The translations under genes and the position numbers were made by a program. Below the pieces are notes generated by a model. The model searched no databases, was not told the DNA's origin, and was given only the letters and a program-made list of their open reading frames with translations. A stretch of DNA of 64,000 nucleotides from Chitinophagaceae bacterium (GTDB lineage: Bacteria > Bacteroidota > Bacteroidia > Chitinophagales > Chitinophagaceae), in contig CP065012.1 in the NCBI GenBank assembly GCA_016699815.1, forward strand, positions 2,294,001 through 2,358,000, read 5' to 3'. Shown here piece by piece: positions 53,731-63,777 of this stretch; position 1 is the stretch's first letter; each line of letters begins with the position of its first letter.

Positions 53731-53858
53731 GTTTTTATTTTACCCTTATGAAGGTACTGTTTTTTACAAAACCAGCCGCTAATCTTTCTCCTTAATAAAA
53801 TCCAAAACCGCTAAACTTTTTATTATTAAATTTTTTTAATTAAAGAATTTTAAAAGCG

Positions 53859-55358
53859 TTAATCTACCATAGTAATTTTAATGGTATTGGTATTAAGGTG
53901 GAGTTTTACCGGGATGCTGCCGGTATTTACTACAATATCCCCTTTTTTTAAATATCCCCTTTCTTTAAGGATATTTATCTGGTCAAAAATTATATCATCA
54001 ATACTCACTTCTTCATTATAAAACAACCCACGTACGCCCCAGCTTAAACTCAATTGGTTTATGAGAGTGCGTTCTTTACTAAAAATAAATAAAGGTGATT
54101 TTGGCCGGTAGCTACTGAGCATAAAGCCGGTATAGCCGCTTTGCGTCATACCAATAAGTGCATCTGCTTTTGCATCCTGCGCAAGTTTGCAGGCATTGTA
54201 ACATATGGCATCGCTAATAAAAGAAGGTGAATGTGGTTGCGGCGCAAGTAAATCTTCACGGTTGTAATGGTATAAAGTGCTTTCTACATATTGAATAATC
54301 CTTGTCATGGTTTCTACAACCAGTTTTGGATAAGCGCCTGTGGCCGTTTCGCCGCTAAGCATTACGGCATCGGTGCCTTCCAGCACGGCATTGGCTACAT
54401 CGGTTACTTCGCTACGGTTGGGTTTGGTACGGTCTATCATGCTCTCCATCATTTGGGTGGCTACAATTACCGGTTTTGCCCTGCGTATGCATTTGCGAAT
54501 AATATCTTTTTGTACAATAGGTACTTGTTCAATGGGAATTTCAACACCCAGGTCGCCACGGGCAATCATTATGGCATCGCTGGCCAAAATAATATTGCGG
54601 ATATTTTTTACCGCTTCGGGCATTTCTATTTTAGCAATAACCTTAAGCTTGCTGCTTTTTTGTTTTATTCTTTGCTTTAAATCAAGTATATCTTCTTCTT
54701 TTCGCACAAAAGAAAGGGCAACCCAGTTAATTTTTTGCTCAATAATAAATTCCAGGTCGGCTAAATCTTTTTCAGTAAGTGATGGTAAAGAGAGGGTGCT
54801 GTCGGGAAAGTTTACTCCTTTTTTGGGAAGTAAAGTACCGCCAAGTATAACGCTTACAGAAATTTCTTTTTCATTCAATATTTCTTCTACTTTAATTTCC
54901 ATTTTGCCATCATCGAGAAAAATGCGTTCGCCCACTATTACATCTTTGGTAAGATTGGGGTAGGAGATATAAATTTTATCTTTTGTGCCCACTTGTTTTT
55001 CGGTGGTAAAAATGAGTTTGTCGCCTGTTTCTAGGTGGATGCTTGCATCATGCAGTTCGCCCACCCTTACTTTAGGCCCTTGTAAATCACCAAGGATGCC
55101 AATATTATAGGGTTCTTCATTATTAATGCGGGTGATATATTTTATGATGGTTTTCTTATCGTCATTGGTGCCATGGGAAAAATTTAGTCGAAAAACATTT
55201 ACGCCGGCTTTTACCAGCTCCAGCAGTTTTTCGTAGGTATCGCAGGCCGGGCCAACTGTAGCTACAATTTTAGTTCTTTTTTGGGCGTGTGCAATACCTG
55301 CTTCTTTATCCATCTCCTGGTACAGGTATTTGCTTATATTTTTATCTGTTGTATTCAT
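53859..55358 (-). CDS. pyk: Pyruvate kinase
   Basis: Pyk makes ATP and pyruvate from phosphoenolpyruvate and ADP. The 499-residue protein has KRTKIVATVGPACDTYEKL, NVFRLNFSHGTND, the active-site motif VIAKIEMPEAVKN, IMIARGDLGVEIP, and VIVATQMMESMI. The C-terminal allosteric domain is complete. A second possible start (MDKEAGIAHAQKRTK) would shorten it by 15 residues. It lies 26 bases downstream of pfkA on the same strand, pairing two irreversible glycolytic steps. Confidence 0.97.
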   Translation of the reverse strand: MNTTDKNISKYLYQEMDKEAGIAHAQKRTKIVATVGPACDTYEKLLELVKAGVNVFRLNFSHGTNDDKKTIIKYITRINNEEPYNIGILGDLQGPKVRVGELHDASIHLETGDKLIFTTEKQVGTKDKIYISYPNLTKDVIVGERIFLDDGKMEIKVEEILNEKEISVSVILGGTLLPKKGVNFPDSTLSLPSLTEKDLADLEFIIEQKINWVALSFVRKEEDILDLKQRIKQKSSKLKVIAKIEMPEAVKNIRNIILASDAIMIARGDLGVEIPIEQVPIVQKDIIRKCIRRAKPVIVATQMMESMIDRTKPNRSEVTDVANAVLEGTDAVMLSGETATGAYPKLVVETMTRIIQYVESTLYHYNREDLLAPQPHSPSFISDAICYNACKLAQDAKADALIGMTQSGYTGFMLSSYRPKSPLFIFSKERTLINQLSLSWGVRGLFYNEEVSIDDIIFDQINILKERGYLKKGDIVVNTGSIPVKLHLNTNTIKITMVD

Positions 55359-55384
55359 TTACTGGTTTCTTTTTTTTTATTAAA

Positions 55385-56368
55385 TTAGGAAGAAAGGATT
55401 TTTACAATTTTCATCCATTCTTCATTAATGCGTTGTTTCTTTTTCACGGCTTCGTTCAACGGTATGTAATTGATGCGGTTATTTACTATACCTACAAATA
55501 CATTAAACCTGCCTTCCATTAGGCATTCTACAGCGTGGTAACCCATGCGGCTGGCAATTAATCTGTCAAAGCAGGTAGGGGAACCGCCTCGTTGTATATG
55601 GCCCAAAATACAAACCCGGGTATCCAGGCCGGGAATTTTTTCTTTAATGATTTTGTCAATATAATCTGCCCCGCCTTTTTCGCCTTCTGCAACAATGATA
55701 AGGTTTACTAATTTTTTGCGTTTTTCTTTTTCCTGTAAAGAAGCAATTAGGTTGTCAATATCTGTTTTCTTTTCGGGGATGAGGATATTTTCTGCACCGG
55801 TGGCAATGCCGCTGTGCAAGGCAATATAGCCGGCATCACGCCCCATTACTTCTATTATAAAAAGCCTGTCGTGGCTTTCGGCCGTATCTCTTATTTTATC
55901 AATTGCCTGAACGGCAGTGTTTACAGCGGTATCAAAGCCAATGGTAAAATCTGTACCGGCAATATCTTTATCAATGGTTCCCGGCAGGCCAATACAGGGA
56001 ATATCAAATTCATTGCTGAAAGTTTGTGCACCCCTGAAACTGCCATCACCACCCAAAATTACCAGCCCGTTAATACCTCTCTTTTTTAAATTGTTATAAG
56101 CTTTTTGCCTGCCTTCTTTTGTAAAAAATTCTTTGGACCTTGCTGTTTTTAAAATAGTACCGCCTATTTGAATAATGTTGGCCACACTGCGGCTTTGCAT
56201 TTGATGGATATCATCTTCTATCATTCCGCTGTATCCACGCACAATGCCAAATACTTCAATGCCATGGTAAAGTGCCGTACGTACTACTGCTCTTATGCCT
56301 GCATTCATTCCGGGGCTGTCGCCACCACTGCACATTACACCTATTCTTGTTACTTTTTTTTCTGCCAT
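55385..56368 (-). CDS. pfkA: ATP-dependent 6-phosphofructokinase
   Basis: PfkA phosphorylates fructose-6-phosphate. The 327-residue protein has GVMCSGGDSPGMNAGIRAVV, VILGGDGSFRGA, GIPGTIDKDIAGTDFTIGFD with the catalytic Asp, RDAGYIALHSGIA, and the allosteric GHIQRGGSPTCFDR segment. Gly-Gly-Asp-Gly at the ATP site marks the ATP-dependent rather than the PPi-dependent type. It probably forms a transcript with pyk. Confidence 0.96.
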   Translation of the reverse strand: MAEKKVTRIGVMCSGGDSPGMNAGIRAVVRTALYHGIEVFGIVRGYSGMIEDDIHQMQSRSVANIIQIGGTILKTARSKEFFTKEGRQKAYNNLKKRGINGLVILGGDGSFRGAQTFSNEFDIPCIGLPGTIDKDIAGTDFTIGFDTAVNTAVQAIDKIRDTAESHDRLFIIEVMGRDAGYIALHSGIATGAENILIPEKKTDIDNLIASLQEKEKRKKLVNLIIVAEGEKGGADYIDKIIKEKIPGLDTRVCILGHIQRGGSPTCFDRLIASRMGYHAVECLMEGRFNVFVGIVNNRINYIPLNEAVKKKQRINEEWMKIVKILSS

Positions 56369-56435
56369 AATTGGATTTACATTCTTTATTGTTTATTTAT
56401 GAATAACAAGCATTTGCGTTTAAAAAAAATTAAAA

Positions 56436-58211
56436 TTACATCCGTTCGGGCACTTTTATACCCAGTAAATGCAATGCGCTTTGCAGCACATTTGCCGTAA
56501 GCATTGCCAGCCTGAGCCTGAGTTGTTTTTTTTCATCAGTTTCTGCATGTGCAATGGAATGTCCTGCAAAGAACGAACTAAAAGTTTTGGCCAGTTGGTA
56601 TGCATATACTGCTATTGCAGATGGGTTGTATTCATTTGCAGCAGCAGTAAGTACAGATGGATATTGTTCCAGTAAAACAACCAACTCTTTTTCCAGCGGT
56701 AAAAAAAATCCCCGGGTAATTTCTATTTTAGGTGCTTCGTTTTTTCTTAATACCGATTGTATCCTGGCAAAATTATACTGGATAAAAGGCCCGGTAAAAC
56801 CATGAAAATCTATACTTTCTGCAGGATTGAAGAGCATCTTTTTTTTAGGGTCTACCCTTAATAAAAAAAACTTTAAGGCACCCAGGCCAATGGTAAGGTA
56901 CAAGGTCTGTAACTCTTCGGCAGAAAAATCTTTTACTTTTCCCAGCTCATTGGTTTTTTGCGCAGCTTCTGCCTGCATTTCTGTTACAATTTCATCTGCA
57001 TCTACTACTGTTCCTTCCCGTGTTTTCATGCGGCCACTTGGTAGCTCCACCATGCCGTAGCTTAAGTGATAAATCCCTTCGGCAGCTGGAATTTGCAACT
57101 TTTCACAAATGAGTTTTAATACTTTAAAGTGATAATTTTGCTCATCGCCAACTACGTAAATGCTTTTGTTGCACTGGTATTGTTTGTGTTTTTCGAGTGC
57201 AAGGCCAATATCCTGTGTAATGTAAACGGCTGTTCCGTCTTTACGCTGCACAATTTTTTCATCTAAACCATCAGCCGTTAAATCAATCCAAACGCTGCCA
57301 TCCTCTTTTTTATAAAAAACATTTTTCTGCAGGCCCATTTGTACCAGTTGCTTGCCTAGTATATAGGTATCGCTTTCGTAGTACATTTTATCAAAATCGC
57401 TGCCAATGGTTTTATAGGTTTCATCAAAGCCTTTATACACCCAGCTATTCATCATTTCCCACAAAGCAATCACATCTGCCTTGCCGGCTTCCCAGTCAAT
57501 AAGCATTTGCTGTGCTGCTTTTATTAAAGCCGTATTTTTTTCGGCTTCATCTTTGCTCATACCACTATCTGCCAGTTCTTTGGCCTGTTTATTATGTTCT
57601 GTTCCAAACAATACGTAATAATCGCCAACAAAATGATCACCTTTTGTATTGGTGCTTTCAGGTGTACTGCCATTTGCGTAAAGTTGCCAGGCAACCATAC
57701 TTTTGCAAATATGGATGCCACGGTCGTTTGCAATGGAGGTTTTAATTACCTGGTAGCCGTTGTATTTTAAAATTTCTGCAATGCTCCAGCCTAAAAAATT
57801 GTTTCTTAAATGGCCCAGGTGAAGCGGCTTATTGGTGTTGGGGGATGAATATTCCACCATTACTTTTCCTGTATGGATTGATTTTTTGCCGTAAAAAGTA
57901 TTGCTGTAATGCTGTTGTAAAAATTGATGCCAATAGCCCTCAGCGATGCTAAGGTTTAAGAAACCTTTTATAATATTGAACCCGCTAAATAATTCAGAGT
58001 TTTGCTGTACCAATGCATTGCCTAATTCATTGCCCAGGGTATCGGGGCTTTTGCCGGTTTTTTTTAAAAGGCCAAATAACACAATAGTATAATCACCATC
58101 AAATTCTTCTTTTGTTTTATTTACCTGGAAGTCGTTTTCGGTTACCGCAGCACCAAAAAGCCCGCAAAGCGTTTTGGCAGCAGCTTTTTGAATGGATTCA
58201 ACAATGTGCAT
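56436..58211 (-). CDS. argS: Arginyl-tRNA synthetase
   Basis: ArgRS is a class I synthetase. The 591-residue protein has the N-terminal Add1 domain, the HIGH-type motif PLHLGHLRNNFLG with SSPNTNKPLH before it, DRGIHICKSM, the FKVLK and LSYGMVELPSGRMKTREG region, and a C-terminal DALR anticodon-binding domain (YAYQLAKTFSSFF). A typical KMSKS is not expected in many ArgRS; KTREG sits in its place. A TAnnTTTG element lies 4 bases before the ATG. Confidence 0.96.
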   Translation of the reverse strand: MHIVESIQKAAAKTLCGLFGAAVTENDFQVNKTKEEFDGDYTIVLFGLLKKTGKSPDTLGNELGNALVQQNSELFSGFNIIKGFLNLSIAEGYWHQFLQQHYSNTFYGKKSIHTGKVMVEYSSPNTNKPLHLGHLRNNFLGWSIAEILKYNGYQVIKTSIANDRGIHICKSMVAWQLYANGSTPESTNTKGDHFVGDYYVLFGTEHNKQAKELADSGMSKDEAEKNTALIKAAQQMLIDWEAGKADVIALWEMMNSWVYKGFDETYKTIGSDFDKMYYESDTYILGKQLVQMGLQKNVFYKKEDGSVWIDLTADGLDEKIVQRKDGTAVYITQDIGLALEKHKQYQCNKSIYVVGDEQNYHFKVLKLICEKLQIPAAEGIYHLSYGMVELPSGRMKTREGTVVDADEIVTEMQAEAAQKTNELGKVKDFSAEELQTLYLTIGLGALKFFLLRVDPKKKMLFNPAESIDFHGFTGPFIQYNFARIQSVLRKNEAPKIEITRGFFLPLEKELVVLLEQYPSVLTAAANEYNPSAIAVYAYQLAKTFSSFFAGHSIAHAETDEKKQLRLRLAMLTANVLQSALHLLGIKVPERM

Positions 58212-58215
58212 AAAG

Positions 58216-58223
58216 CAAAAATA
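58216..58223 (-). promoter_or_regulatory. Bacteroidota -7 element (TATTTTTG) 4 bases before the argS ATG
   Basis: This is an exact TAnnTTTG match on the minus strand, separated from the ATG by CTTT. The transcript would begin at or beside the start codon. Confidence 0.5.
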
Positions 58224-58298
58224 ACAATAACCAGCCGATTGAAAAAAATATGTATGATTTACACATTAAATGGTTCAAAAGCAATGATTTTTTAATAA

Positions 58299-59093
58299 TC
58301 AGGCAGGTAAATAGCCTTTGTAAATAAGCGTCAGGAGGAGTATGCCTAAAATAATACGGTAAATGCCCCAAACCTTAAAGCCGTGTTTTTGCAAAAAACC
58401 AATAAAAAATTTAATGGCAAGGAGCGCAACTATAAAGGCTACAATATTACCTATAGCCAGCAATTGCAGCTCATTGCTGCTAAACCCGCCATTTTGTCGG
58501 TAATATTTAAATAATTTATAGCCAGATGCAGCCAGCATGGTAGGCACGGCTAAAAAAAATGAAAATTCTGCAGCTGCATAACGTGTTAATTTTTGCTGCA
58601 TTCCGCCAATTATGGAAGCTGCGCTGCGACTTACCCCGGGAACCATGGCCAGGCATTGCCAGCAACCTATGATAAAGGCTTTGATAAAGGAAATTTCTTT
58701 TTCGTTGTGGATTTCATTTTGGGTAAAAACTTTATCAATAAAAATTAAAACAATACCGCCAAGCAATAAGGCTATTGCTACGGTAGTGCTGCTATTCAGC
58801 AGGGCATCAATTTTTTTAGAAAACAAAAGGCCCAGTACCATAGCTGGTATTACGCCTATGGCAAGCTTTAAGTAAAAGTTGATATTTTTAAAATCGAAGA
58901 ATTTTTTGCGGTAAAGTACCAAAACCGATAAAATGGCGCCAAGCTGAATAGCTACGGTAAATACTTTTACAAAATCAGTTTCTTCCACACCCAAAAGTTT
59001 CTCGGTAATAATCATGTGCCCGGTACTGCTAATGGGGATGTATTCTGTAATTCCTTCTACAATAGCAATAATGATGCTCTCAATAATATTCAT
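58299..59093 (-). CDS. uppP: Undecaprenyl-diphosphatase
   Basis: UppP (BacA) dephosphorylates undecaprenyl diphosphate, recycling the carrier used by MraY and MurG. The 264-residue polytopic membrane protein has both family motifs: EGITEYIPISSTGHMII near residues 14-30 with the catalytic Glu, and PGVSRSAASIIGGM with the Ser-Arg. About eight membrane spans are visible. It sits downstream of ftsX and DUF3098, a common Bacteroidota arrangement. It has its own promoter inside the loop of a terminator-like hairpin. Confidence 0.96.
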   Translation of the reverse strand: MNIIESIIIAIVEGITEYIPISSTGHMIITEKLLGVEETDFVKVFTVAIQLGAILSVLVLYRKKFFDFKNINFYLKLAIGVIPAMVLGLLFSKKIDALLNSSTTVAIALLLGGIVLIFIDKVFTQNEIHNEKEISFIKAFIIGCWQCLAMVPGVSRSAASIIGGMQQKLTRYAAAEFSFFLAVPTMLAASGYKLFKYYRQNGGFSSNELQLLAIGNIVAFIVALLAIKFFIGFLQKHGFKVWGIYRIILGILLLTLIYKGYLPA

Positions 59094-59110
59094 ACGCAGT
59101 AATTAAAATT

Positions 59111-59160
59111 AAAAAACCGGTTTAAAACCTGAAATAAAAATTCAAATTTATAAACCGGTT
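59111..59160 (-). terminator. Long hairpin terminator after DUF3098
   Basis: AACCGGTTTA (59115-59124) pairs with TAAACCGGTT (59151-59160), a 10-bp stem with a 26-base loop. On the minus strand a T-run follows. It lies between the DUF3098 gene and uppP. Confidence 0.6.
59143..59150 (-). promoter_or_regulatory. Candidate -7 element (TAAATTTG) for uppP in the terminator loop
   Basis: Read on the minus strand, TAAATTTG is an exact TAnnTTTG match inside the loop of the hairpin and about 50 bases before the uppP ATG. Confidence 0.35.
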
Positions 59161-59185
59161 AAAAAATGTTAGGCATTTTAAAATA

Positions 59186-59464
59186 TCAGTCGGTTTTTGA
59201 TTTTTTCATTATGGCATAAATCTCAATTACAAACCCTGCAATAATTAATAACGGCGCTAAGGTTATACGAATGGGGCTGTACACTTCTTTAGGGTCAAAC
59301 ACCTGAGGATTGGTACCTTTACCGCCGGCCATTAAAAAAAAACCTACGGCCAGTACCGCAAGGCCAATCAGCATCCATTTATAATTTTCTTTAGTAAACA
59401 ACTCTATATTGGCATGAGATTCCTTATGTGTTTTAGGTGAAATTTCTGGTTTGTTTTTTGACAT
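59186..59464 (-). CDS. DUF3098 membrane protein
   Basis: This 92-residue protein has a charged N-terminus and two membrane spans. The first is about residues 30-48 (WMLIGLAVLAVGFFLMAGG). A short loop NPQVFDPKEVYSPIRITLAP separates it from the second, about 70-88 (LLIIAGFVIEIYAIM). The YSPIRITLAP motif is typical of DUF3098, a Bacteroidota family found beside ftsX and uppP. A role in envelope biogenesis is inferred from this constant context only. Confidence 0.85.
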   Translation of the reverse strand: MSKNKPEISPKTHKESHANIELFTKENYKWMLIGLAVLAVGFFLMAGGKGTNPQVFDPKEVYSPIRITLAPLLIIAGFVIEIYAIMKKSKTD

Positions 59465-59557
59465 AAACTTGTTATTGAGGCTGCAATATAACTTAAGGTT
59501 CCAAAAGTTCCAAAACTTGGCCTGTACTGGATTTAATAAGTATCGGTTGCAGCCTTG

Positions 59558-60436
59558 TTAATACAATTCGTCCAGCTTCATTTTTAAATATTTAATAACT
59601 GCCCTGTGCGTGCTTATCACCGTAATGGTAATACCCAAAATAACTATTAAGATACAAAGGAATAAAAGCCCACGGTTATCGTGCAATAATTTAAAGTCGG
59701 GAATAAATTTTTCAATGAGTATCACAGAACCCAAAACAGCAACAATAGCAATAGCAGAGGCAATTAGCCCGTTTATAATAGCTCGTTTATTCAGCGGTTT
59801 GGAAATAAATCCCCTTGTGGCACCAACCATTTGCATAGTTTTAATCAAAAACCGGTTACTGTACATTGCCAGCCTTATGGTATTATCAATAGATATAACC
59901 ACAAGTACCGTTAATAAAATAGCTGCAATAATAAAAATTACGGCTGCTGTTTTTACAAATTTACTTACCTGCGTTAAAGTTTCGGTGGGAAATTGAAATT
60001 CGCTGATAACGCCTGGATAATAGTTTTGTAAATCCGCAGCAAGTAAGGCGAGGCTGTCTTTATCAACATGGTCGGCTTTTACATAAAAGTCAATACTTTC
60101 CGGCAAAGGATTGTTGGATAAAAACTGTTTCCAGGTAGTATCGTTTTCTGCATTCCATTTAGCAATGGCTTTTTCTTTGGTAACATATTCTACACGGTTA
60201 GCATAGGGTAAAGCACTGATGTATTGGGTAAGGCTGTCAATTTGAACCTTGGGTGCATCCCTGTTTAAATAAGTGTGCACCTGTATGCTTTCTTTAAAAT
60301 AATCGCCGGTTTTACGCAGGTTTAGGAAAAACCAGCCAACTATTCCAAATAAAAAAAGCACTAAGGAAACACCAATTATTGCATAGATATAACTGGGTTT
60401 GCTTTTTGTACCGGGAGCTTTTCCAAATTGAGCCAT
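59558..60436 (-). CDS. ftsX: Cell-division protein FtsX
   Basis: FtsX is the membrane subunit of the FtsEX complex, which activates cell-wall hydrolases at the septum. The 292-residue protein has four membrane spans: one near residues 20-40, then three in the C-terminal FtsX domain. It has a periplasmic loop with the SALPYANRVEYVTKEKA pattern, and the region around MYSNRFLIKTMQMVGATRGFI couples to the ATPase. ftsE is not adjacent. It is the first gene of a minus-strand group with DUF3098 and uppP. Confidence 0.92.
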   Translation of the reverse strand: MAQFGKAPGTKSKPSYIYAIIGVSLVLFLFGIVGWFFLNLRKTGDYFKESIQVHTYLNRDAPKVQIDSLTQYISALPYANRVEYVTKEKAIAKWNAENDTTWKQFLSNNPLPESIDFYVKADHVDKDSLALLAADLQNYYPGVISEFQFPTETLTQVSKFVKTAAVIFIIAAILLTVLVVISIDNTIRLAMYSNRFLIKTMQMVGATRGFISKPLNKRAIINGLIASAIAIVAVLGSVILIEKFIPDFKLLHDNRGLLFLCILIVILGITITVISTHRAVIKYLKMKLDELY

Positions 60437-60601
60437 AGTTTTTTTAATTTATTAATTTTTTCTAAGGAGATATGGTTGCCGCTATTATATTTTTACCTCA
60501 CAAATGAATAAAGTAATGTTATTTTCAATGTAACCCCATTCATCATTCTCTATTATTAACGCCATTTGCAGCAAAAATAAAGGATTTTAACTGCTTTGCT
60601 T

Positions 60602-60609
60602 TAAATTTG
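60602..60609 (+). promoter_or_regulatory. Candidate -7 element (TAAATTTG) for leuS
   Basis: The 286-base divergent gap 60437-60722 between ftsX and leuS holds an exact TAnnTTTG match, about 113 bases before the leuS ATG. No other clear element is visible in the gap. Confidence 0.3.
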
Positions 60610-60722
60610 CGGCTTACAAAAAAATTGAGATTGCCTGTCAAATATATTTTTATAGAACTATAGTTACGCCTATTGTTTTGTTAAAATACTATTTAATAAA
60701 ATCAATGATAGCATAAACAAGA

Positions 60723-63533
60723 ATGGAATACAATTTTAAGGATATAGAAAAAAAATGGCAGGATGACTGGAAGGCAAGCAATACCTATTCCATAAGTAAT
60801 AATAGTAGCAAACCCAAATATTATGTACTGGATATGTTCCCCTACCCCAGCGGCGCAGGTTTGCATGTGGGTCATCCATTGGGCTATATTGCCAGCGATA
60901 TTTACAGCCGTTATAAAAGATTAAAAGGGTTTAATGTACTACATCCAATGGGCTTTGATAGTTTTGGTTTACCGGCTGAGCAATATGCTATTGAAACCGG
61001 TAAGCACCCAGCCGATACTACCCATAAAAATATTGACACTTTTAAAAAGCAATTAGATAAAATTGGTTTTTGTTACGATTGGGATAGAGAAGTACGCACC
61101 AGCGATGCACAATATTATAAATGGACACAGTGGATTTTTCTGCAACTCTTCAACAGTTATTTTTGTAATACCTGCAAAGCAGCTTTACCTATAACAACGT
61201 TAATAAATAAATACGAAACTAAGGGCAGCAGCAAGTTTACAGCCGATGCCTGGAATGCCTTTGATGAAAAAACGAAAAGCGATTGGTTGATGAAACGCCG
61301 CCTTGCTTTTGTAGCTTATGGTGAAGTAAACTGGTGCGAAGCGCTAGGAACCGTACTGGCCAATGACGAAGTAGTAAACGGCGTAAGTGAAAGGGGCGGC
61401 CACCCGGTTGTAAAAAAGAAAATGCGCCAATGGTATTTGCGCATTACGGCTTATGCCGACAGGTTGCTGCAAGGCCTGGATACAGTAGACTTTAGCGATG
61501 CTATGAAAGAAATGCAGCGCAACTGGATAGGAAGGAGCGAAGGAGCAGAGATAGAATTTGAAATTAAGATTGGAAAATCTGTTAAAAAAAAGGAAGTTAT
61601 TCAGCAAGACAATTCGATTTCGATTGTAAAGGGTTCTATTTCAGAAACATATTTAGATGAGCCTATAACGGTTTACAGCACCCGGCCCGATACTATTTTT
61701 GGTGTGGACTTTTTGGTGCTGGCACCCGAACATGAATTGGTAAAAGAAATTGTGAGTGATAAGCAGGCCGATGCTATTGAAGAATACCTTACTTATGTAA
61801 AAAGCCGTAGCGACAGGGAGCGTATGAGCGAAGTTAAACAAGTTACCGGCTGCTTTACCGGCGCTTATGCAAAAAATCCTTTTAATGGCAGGGAAATACC
61901 AATTTACATTGCAGAATATGTGTTGGCAGGTTATGGAACTGGGGCTATAATGGCCGTACCCTGTGGCGACCAAAGAGATTATGATTTTGCCCAACATTTT
62001 AACATTCCCATTACTAATATAATAGGCAGCCATTTTAATGGCAACGAAGCCAACCCTACAAAAGATGCAGTACTGGAAAATAGCGATTTTTTAAATGGTT
62101 TGCTCATGAAAGAAGCCATTGGCGTAGCCGTAAATAAAATAGTAGAACTGGGTATTGGTAAAAGAAAAGTGAATTACAAAATGAGAGATGCAGGCTTTAG
62201 CCGCCAGCGTTATTGGGGCGAGCCTTTTCCTATAAAATGGGTAGATGGCTTGCCCGTTGCATTAAACGAAGATGAACTGCCTTTACAATTACCACATGTG
62301 GAAAAATATGGCCCCGGGCCAGATGGGGAAGGGCCGCTGGCAAACATACAGGAATGGAAAGATGCCAATATGGAAACAAGTACCATGCCCGGTTATGCCG
62401 GAAGCAGTTGGTATTTTTTACGCTACATGGATCCACACAACAACAATAGTTTTTGCAACCGCAAAGCAAGCGATTACTGGAACCAGGTAGATGTTTATAT
62501 TGGCGGTACAGAACATGCCGTAGGCCATTTACTCTACAGCCGCATGTGGACAAAAGTGTTGTTCGACCTGGGATTGATAGGCTTTGATGAGCCTTTTAAA
62601 AGGTTGGTGAACCAGGGGATGATACAGGGGAGTAGCAGGTTAGTGTATAGGATAACCGGAACAAATAAATTTGTTTCAATCAGTAAAAAGGCAGATTATA
62701 ATGTGAATGAACTTCATGTTGATGTAAACTTAGTTGATGGAGTTGAATTGAAAATTAATGAATTTAAAAAATGGAAAAATGCTGAGTTTGTCAATGCAGC
62801 ATTTATTTTGGAGGATGATGGAAAATACATCTGCGGTGTTGAAGTTGAAAAAATGTCCAAATCAAAATACAACACGGTTAACCCCGATGAGTTGTGTGAA
62901 AAATACGGTGCCGATACTTTTCGAATGTACGAAATGTTCCTGGGCCCTGTGGAGCAAAGCAAACCCTGGGATACCAAGGGCATTGAAGGCGTACACCGTT
63001 TTTTAAGAAAACTCTGGCGCTTGTTTAATGATGAGTTGAAAGGAAAAATATGGACAGTTGACCAATCAACCGATTCCGAACTAAAAATCATCAACCGCAC
63101 CATTAAAAAAATAGAACAGGATACCGAGAACTTTTCTTTTAATACAGCCGTAAGCGCTTTTATGGTTTGTGTAAATGAACTTGCCGATGCCAAATGCCAT
63201 AAAAAAGAAGTGCTTCAAAAACTATTGGTACTGCTTGCACCTTATGCGCCGCATATTGCAGAAGAACTTTGGAGCCAATTGGGCAATACTGGCTCTGTGT
63301 TAGACGCTGATTATCCAGCACTGGAAGAAAAATATTTAGTAGAAACCAGCAAAGAATACCCATTGAGCATAAATGGTAAACTGAGAACTACCCTTACGCT
63401 TTCTCTTGAGCTGCAGCAGACTGAAGTAGAAGCTATTGTATTGCAAAACGATGTGGTACAAAAATGGCTGGAAGGCAAAGCGCCTAAAAAAATAATTTTT
63501 GTAAAAGGTAAAATGATCAACGTAGTGATTTAA
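60723..63533 (+). CDS. leuS: Leucyl-tRNA synthetase
   Basis: LeuRS is a class I synthetase with an editing domain. The 936-residue protein has the HIGH motif GLHVGHPLGYIASD, GFDSFGLPAEQYAIETG, the CP1 editing region (YSTRPDTIFGVDFLVLAPEH in pieces, with GTGAIMAVPCGDQRD), and YWGEPFPIKW. EKMSKSKYNTVNPD follows, then the anticodon-binding domain (APHIAEELWSQLG). About 60 extra residues precede KMSKS (RLVYRITGTNKF to YICGVEVE), which I take to be a Bacteroidota-type LeuRS insertion. It stands alone on the plus strand. Confidence 0.97.
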   Translation: MEYNFKDIEKKWQDDWKASNTYSISNNSSKPKYYVLDMFPYPSGAGLHVGHPLGYIASDIYSRYKRLKGFNVLHPMGFDSFGLPAEQYAIETGKHPADTTHKNIDTFKKQLDKIGFCYDWDREVRTSDAQYYKWTQWIFLQLFNSYFCNTCKAALPITTLINKYETKGSSKFTADAWNAFDEKTKSDWLMKRRLAFVAYGEVNWCEALGTVLANDEVVNGVSERGGHPVVKKKMRQWYLRITAYADRLLQGLDTVDFSDAMKEMQRNWIGRSEGAEIEFEIKIGKSVKKKEVIQQDNSISIVKGSISETYLDEPITVYSTRPDTIFGVDFLVLAPEHELVKEIVSDKQADAIEEYLTYVKSRSDRERMSEVKQVTGCFTGAYAKNPFNGREIPIYIAEYVLAGYGTGAIMAVPCGDQRDYDFAQHFNIPITNIIGSHFNGNEANPTKDAVLENSDFLNGLLMKEAIGVAVNKIVELGIGKRKVNYKMRDAGFSRQRYWGEPFPIKWVDGLPVALNEDELPLQLPHVEKYGPGPDGEGPLANIQEWKDANMETSTMPGYAGSSWYFLRYMDPHNNNSFCNRKASDYWNQVDVYIGGTEHAVGHLLYSRMWTKVLFDLGLIGFDEPFKRLVNQGMIQGSSRLVYRITGTNKFVSISKKADYNVNELHVDVNLVDGVELKINEFKKWKNAEFVNAAFILEDDGKYICGVEVEKMSKSKYNTVNPDELCEKYGADTFRMYEMFLGPVEQSKPWDTKGIEGVHRFLRKLWRLFNDELKGKIWTVDQSTDSELKIINRTIKKIEQDTENFSFNTAVSAFMVCVNELADAKCHKKEVLQKLLVLLAPYAPHIAEELWSQLGNTGSVLDADYPALEEKYLVETSKEYPLSINGKLRTTLTLSLELQQTEVEAIVLQNDVVQKWLEGKAPKKIIFVKGKMINVVI

Positions 63534-63777
63534 ACAGCAATTTTTTGGCCACTACGCCATTTAGGGAATTTTTTTTAAAGGATACAGTTGCTATTTTTAT
63601 TCTCTCAAATGGTACCAATGAAAAAGTTTATTAATTTTTTGAGTATTTTATATTTTGTTTTTACACTGCACTTGCAATAGGAATTTGAAGCGCCTATATA
63701 TTTCCACAATATGTATAAAACATATTTTGTGTAATTGCCAATGATGGTTAACTTTAAGGCAATTAATATTGCGAAAT

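Noticed and set aside
54340..54963. 207-codon plus-strand frame inside pyk
   Set aside because: It is a shadow of the pyruvate kinase gene; the composition (Ser, Ile, Leu) is typical of antisense frames here.
60437..60722. Possible tRNA or riboswitch in the ftsX-leuS gap
   Set aside because: No T-loop sequence, paired anticodon stem or T-box-like element in front of leuS could be recognised; only a candidate -7 element is present.
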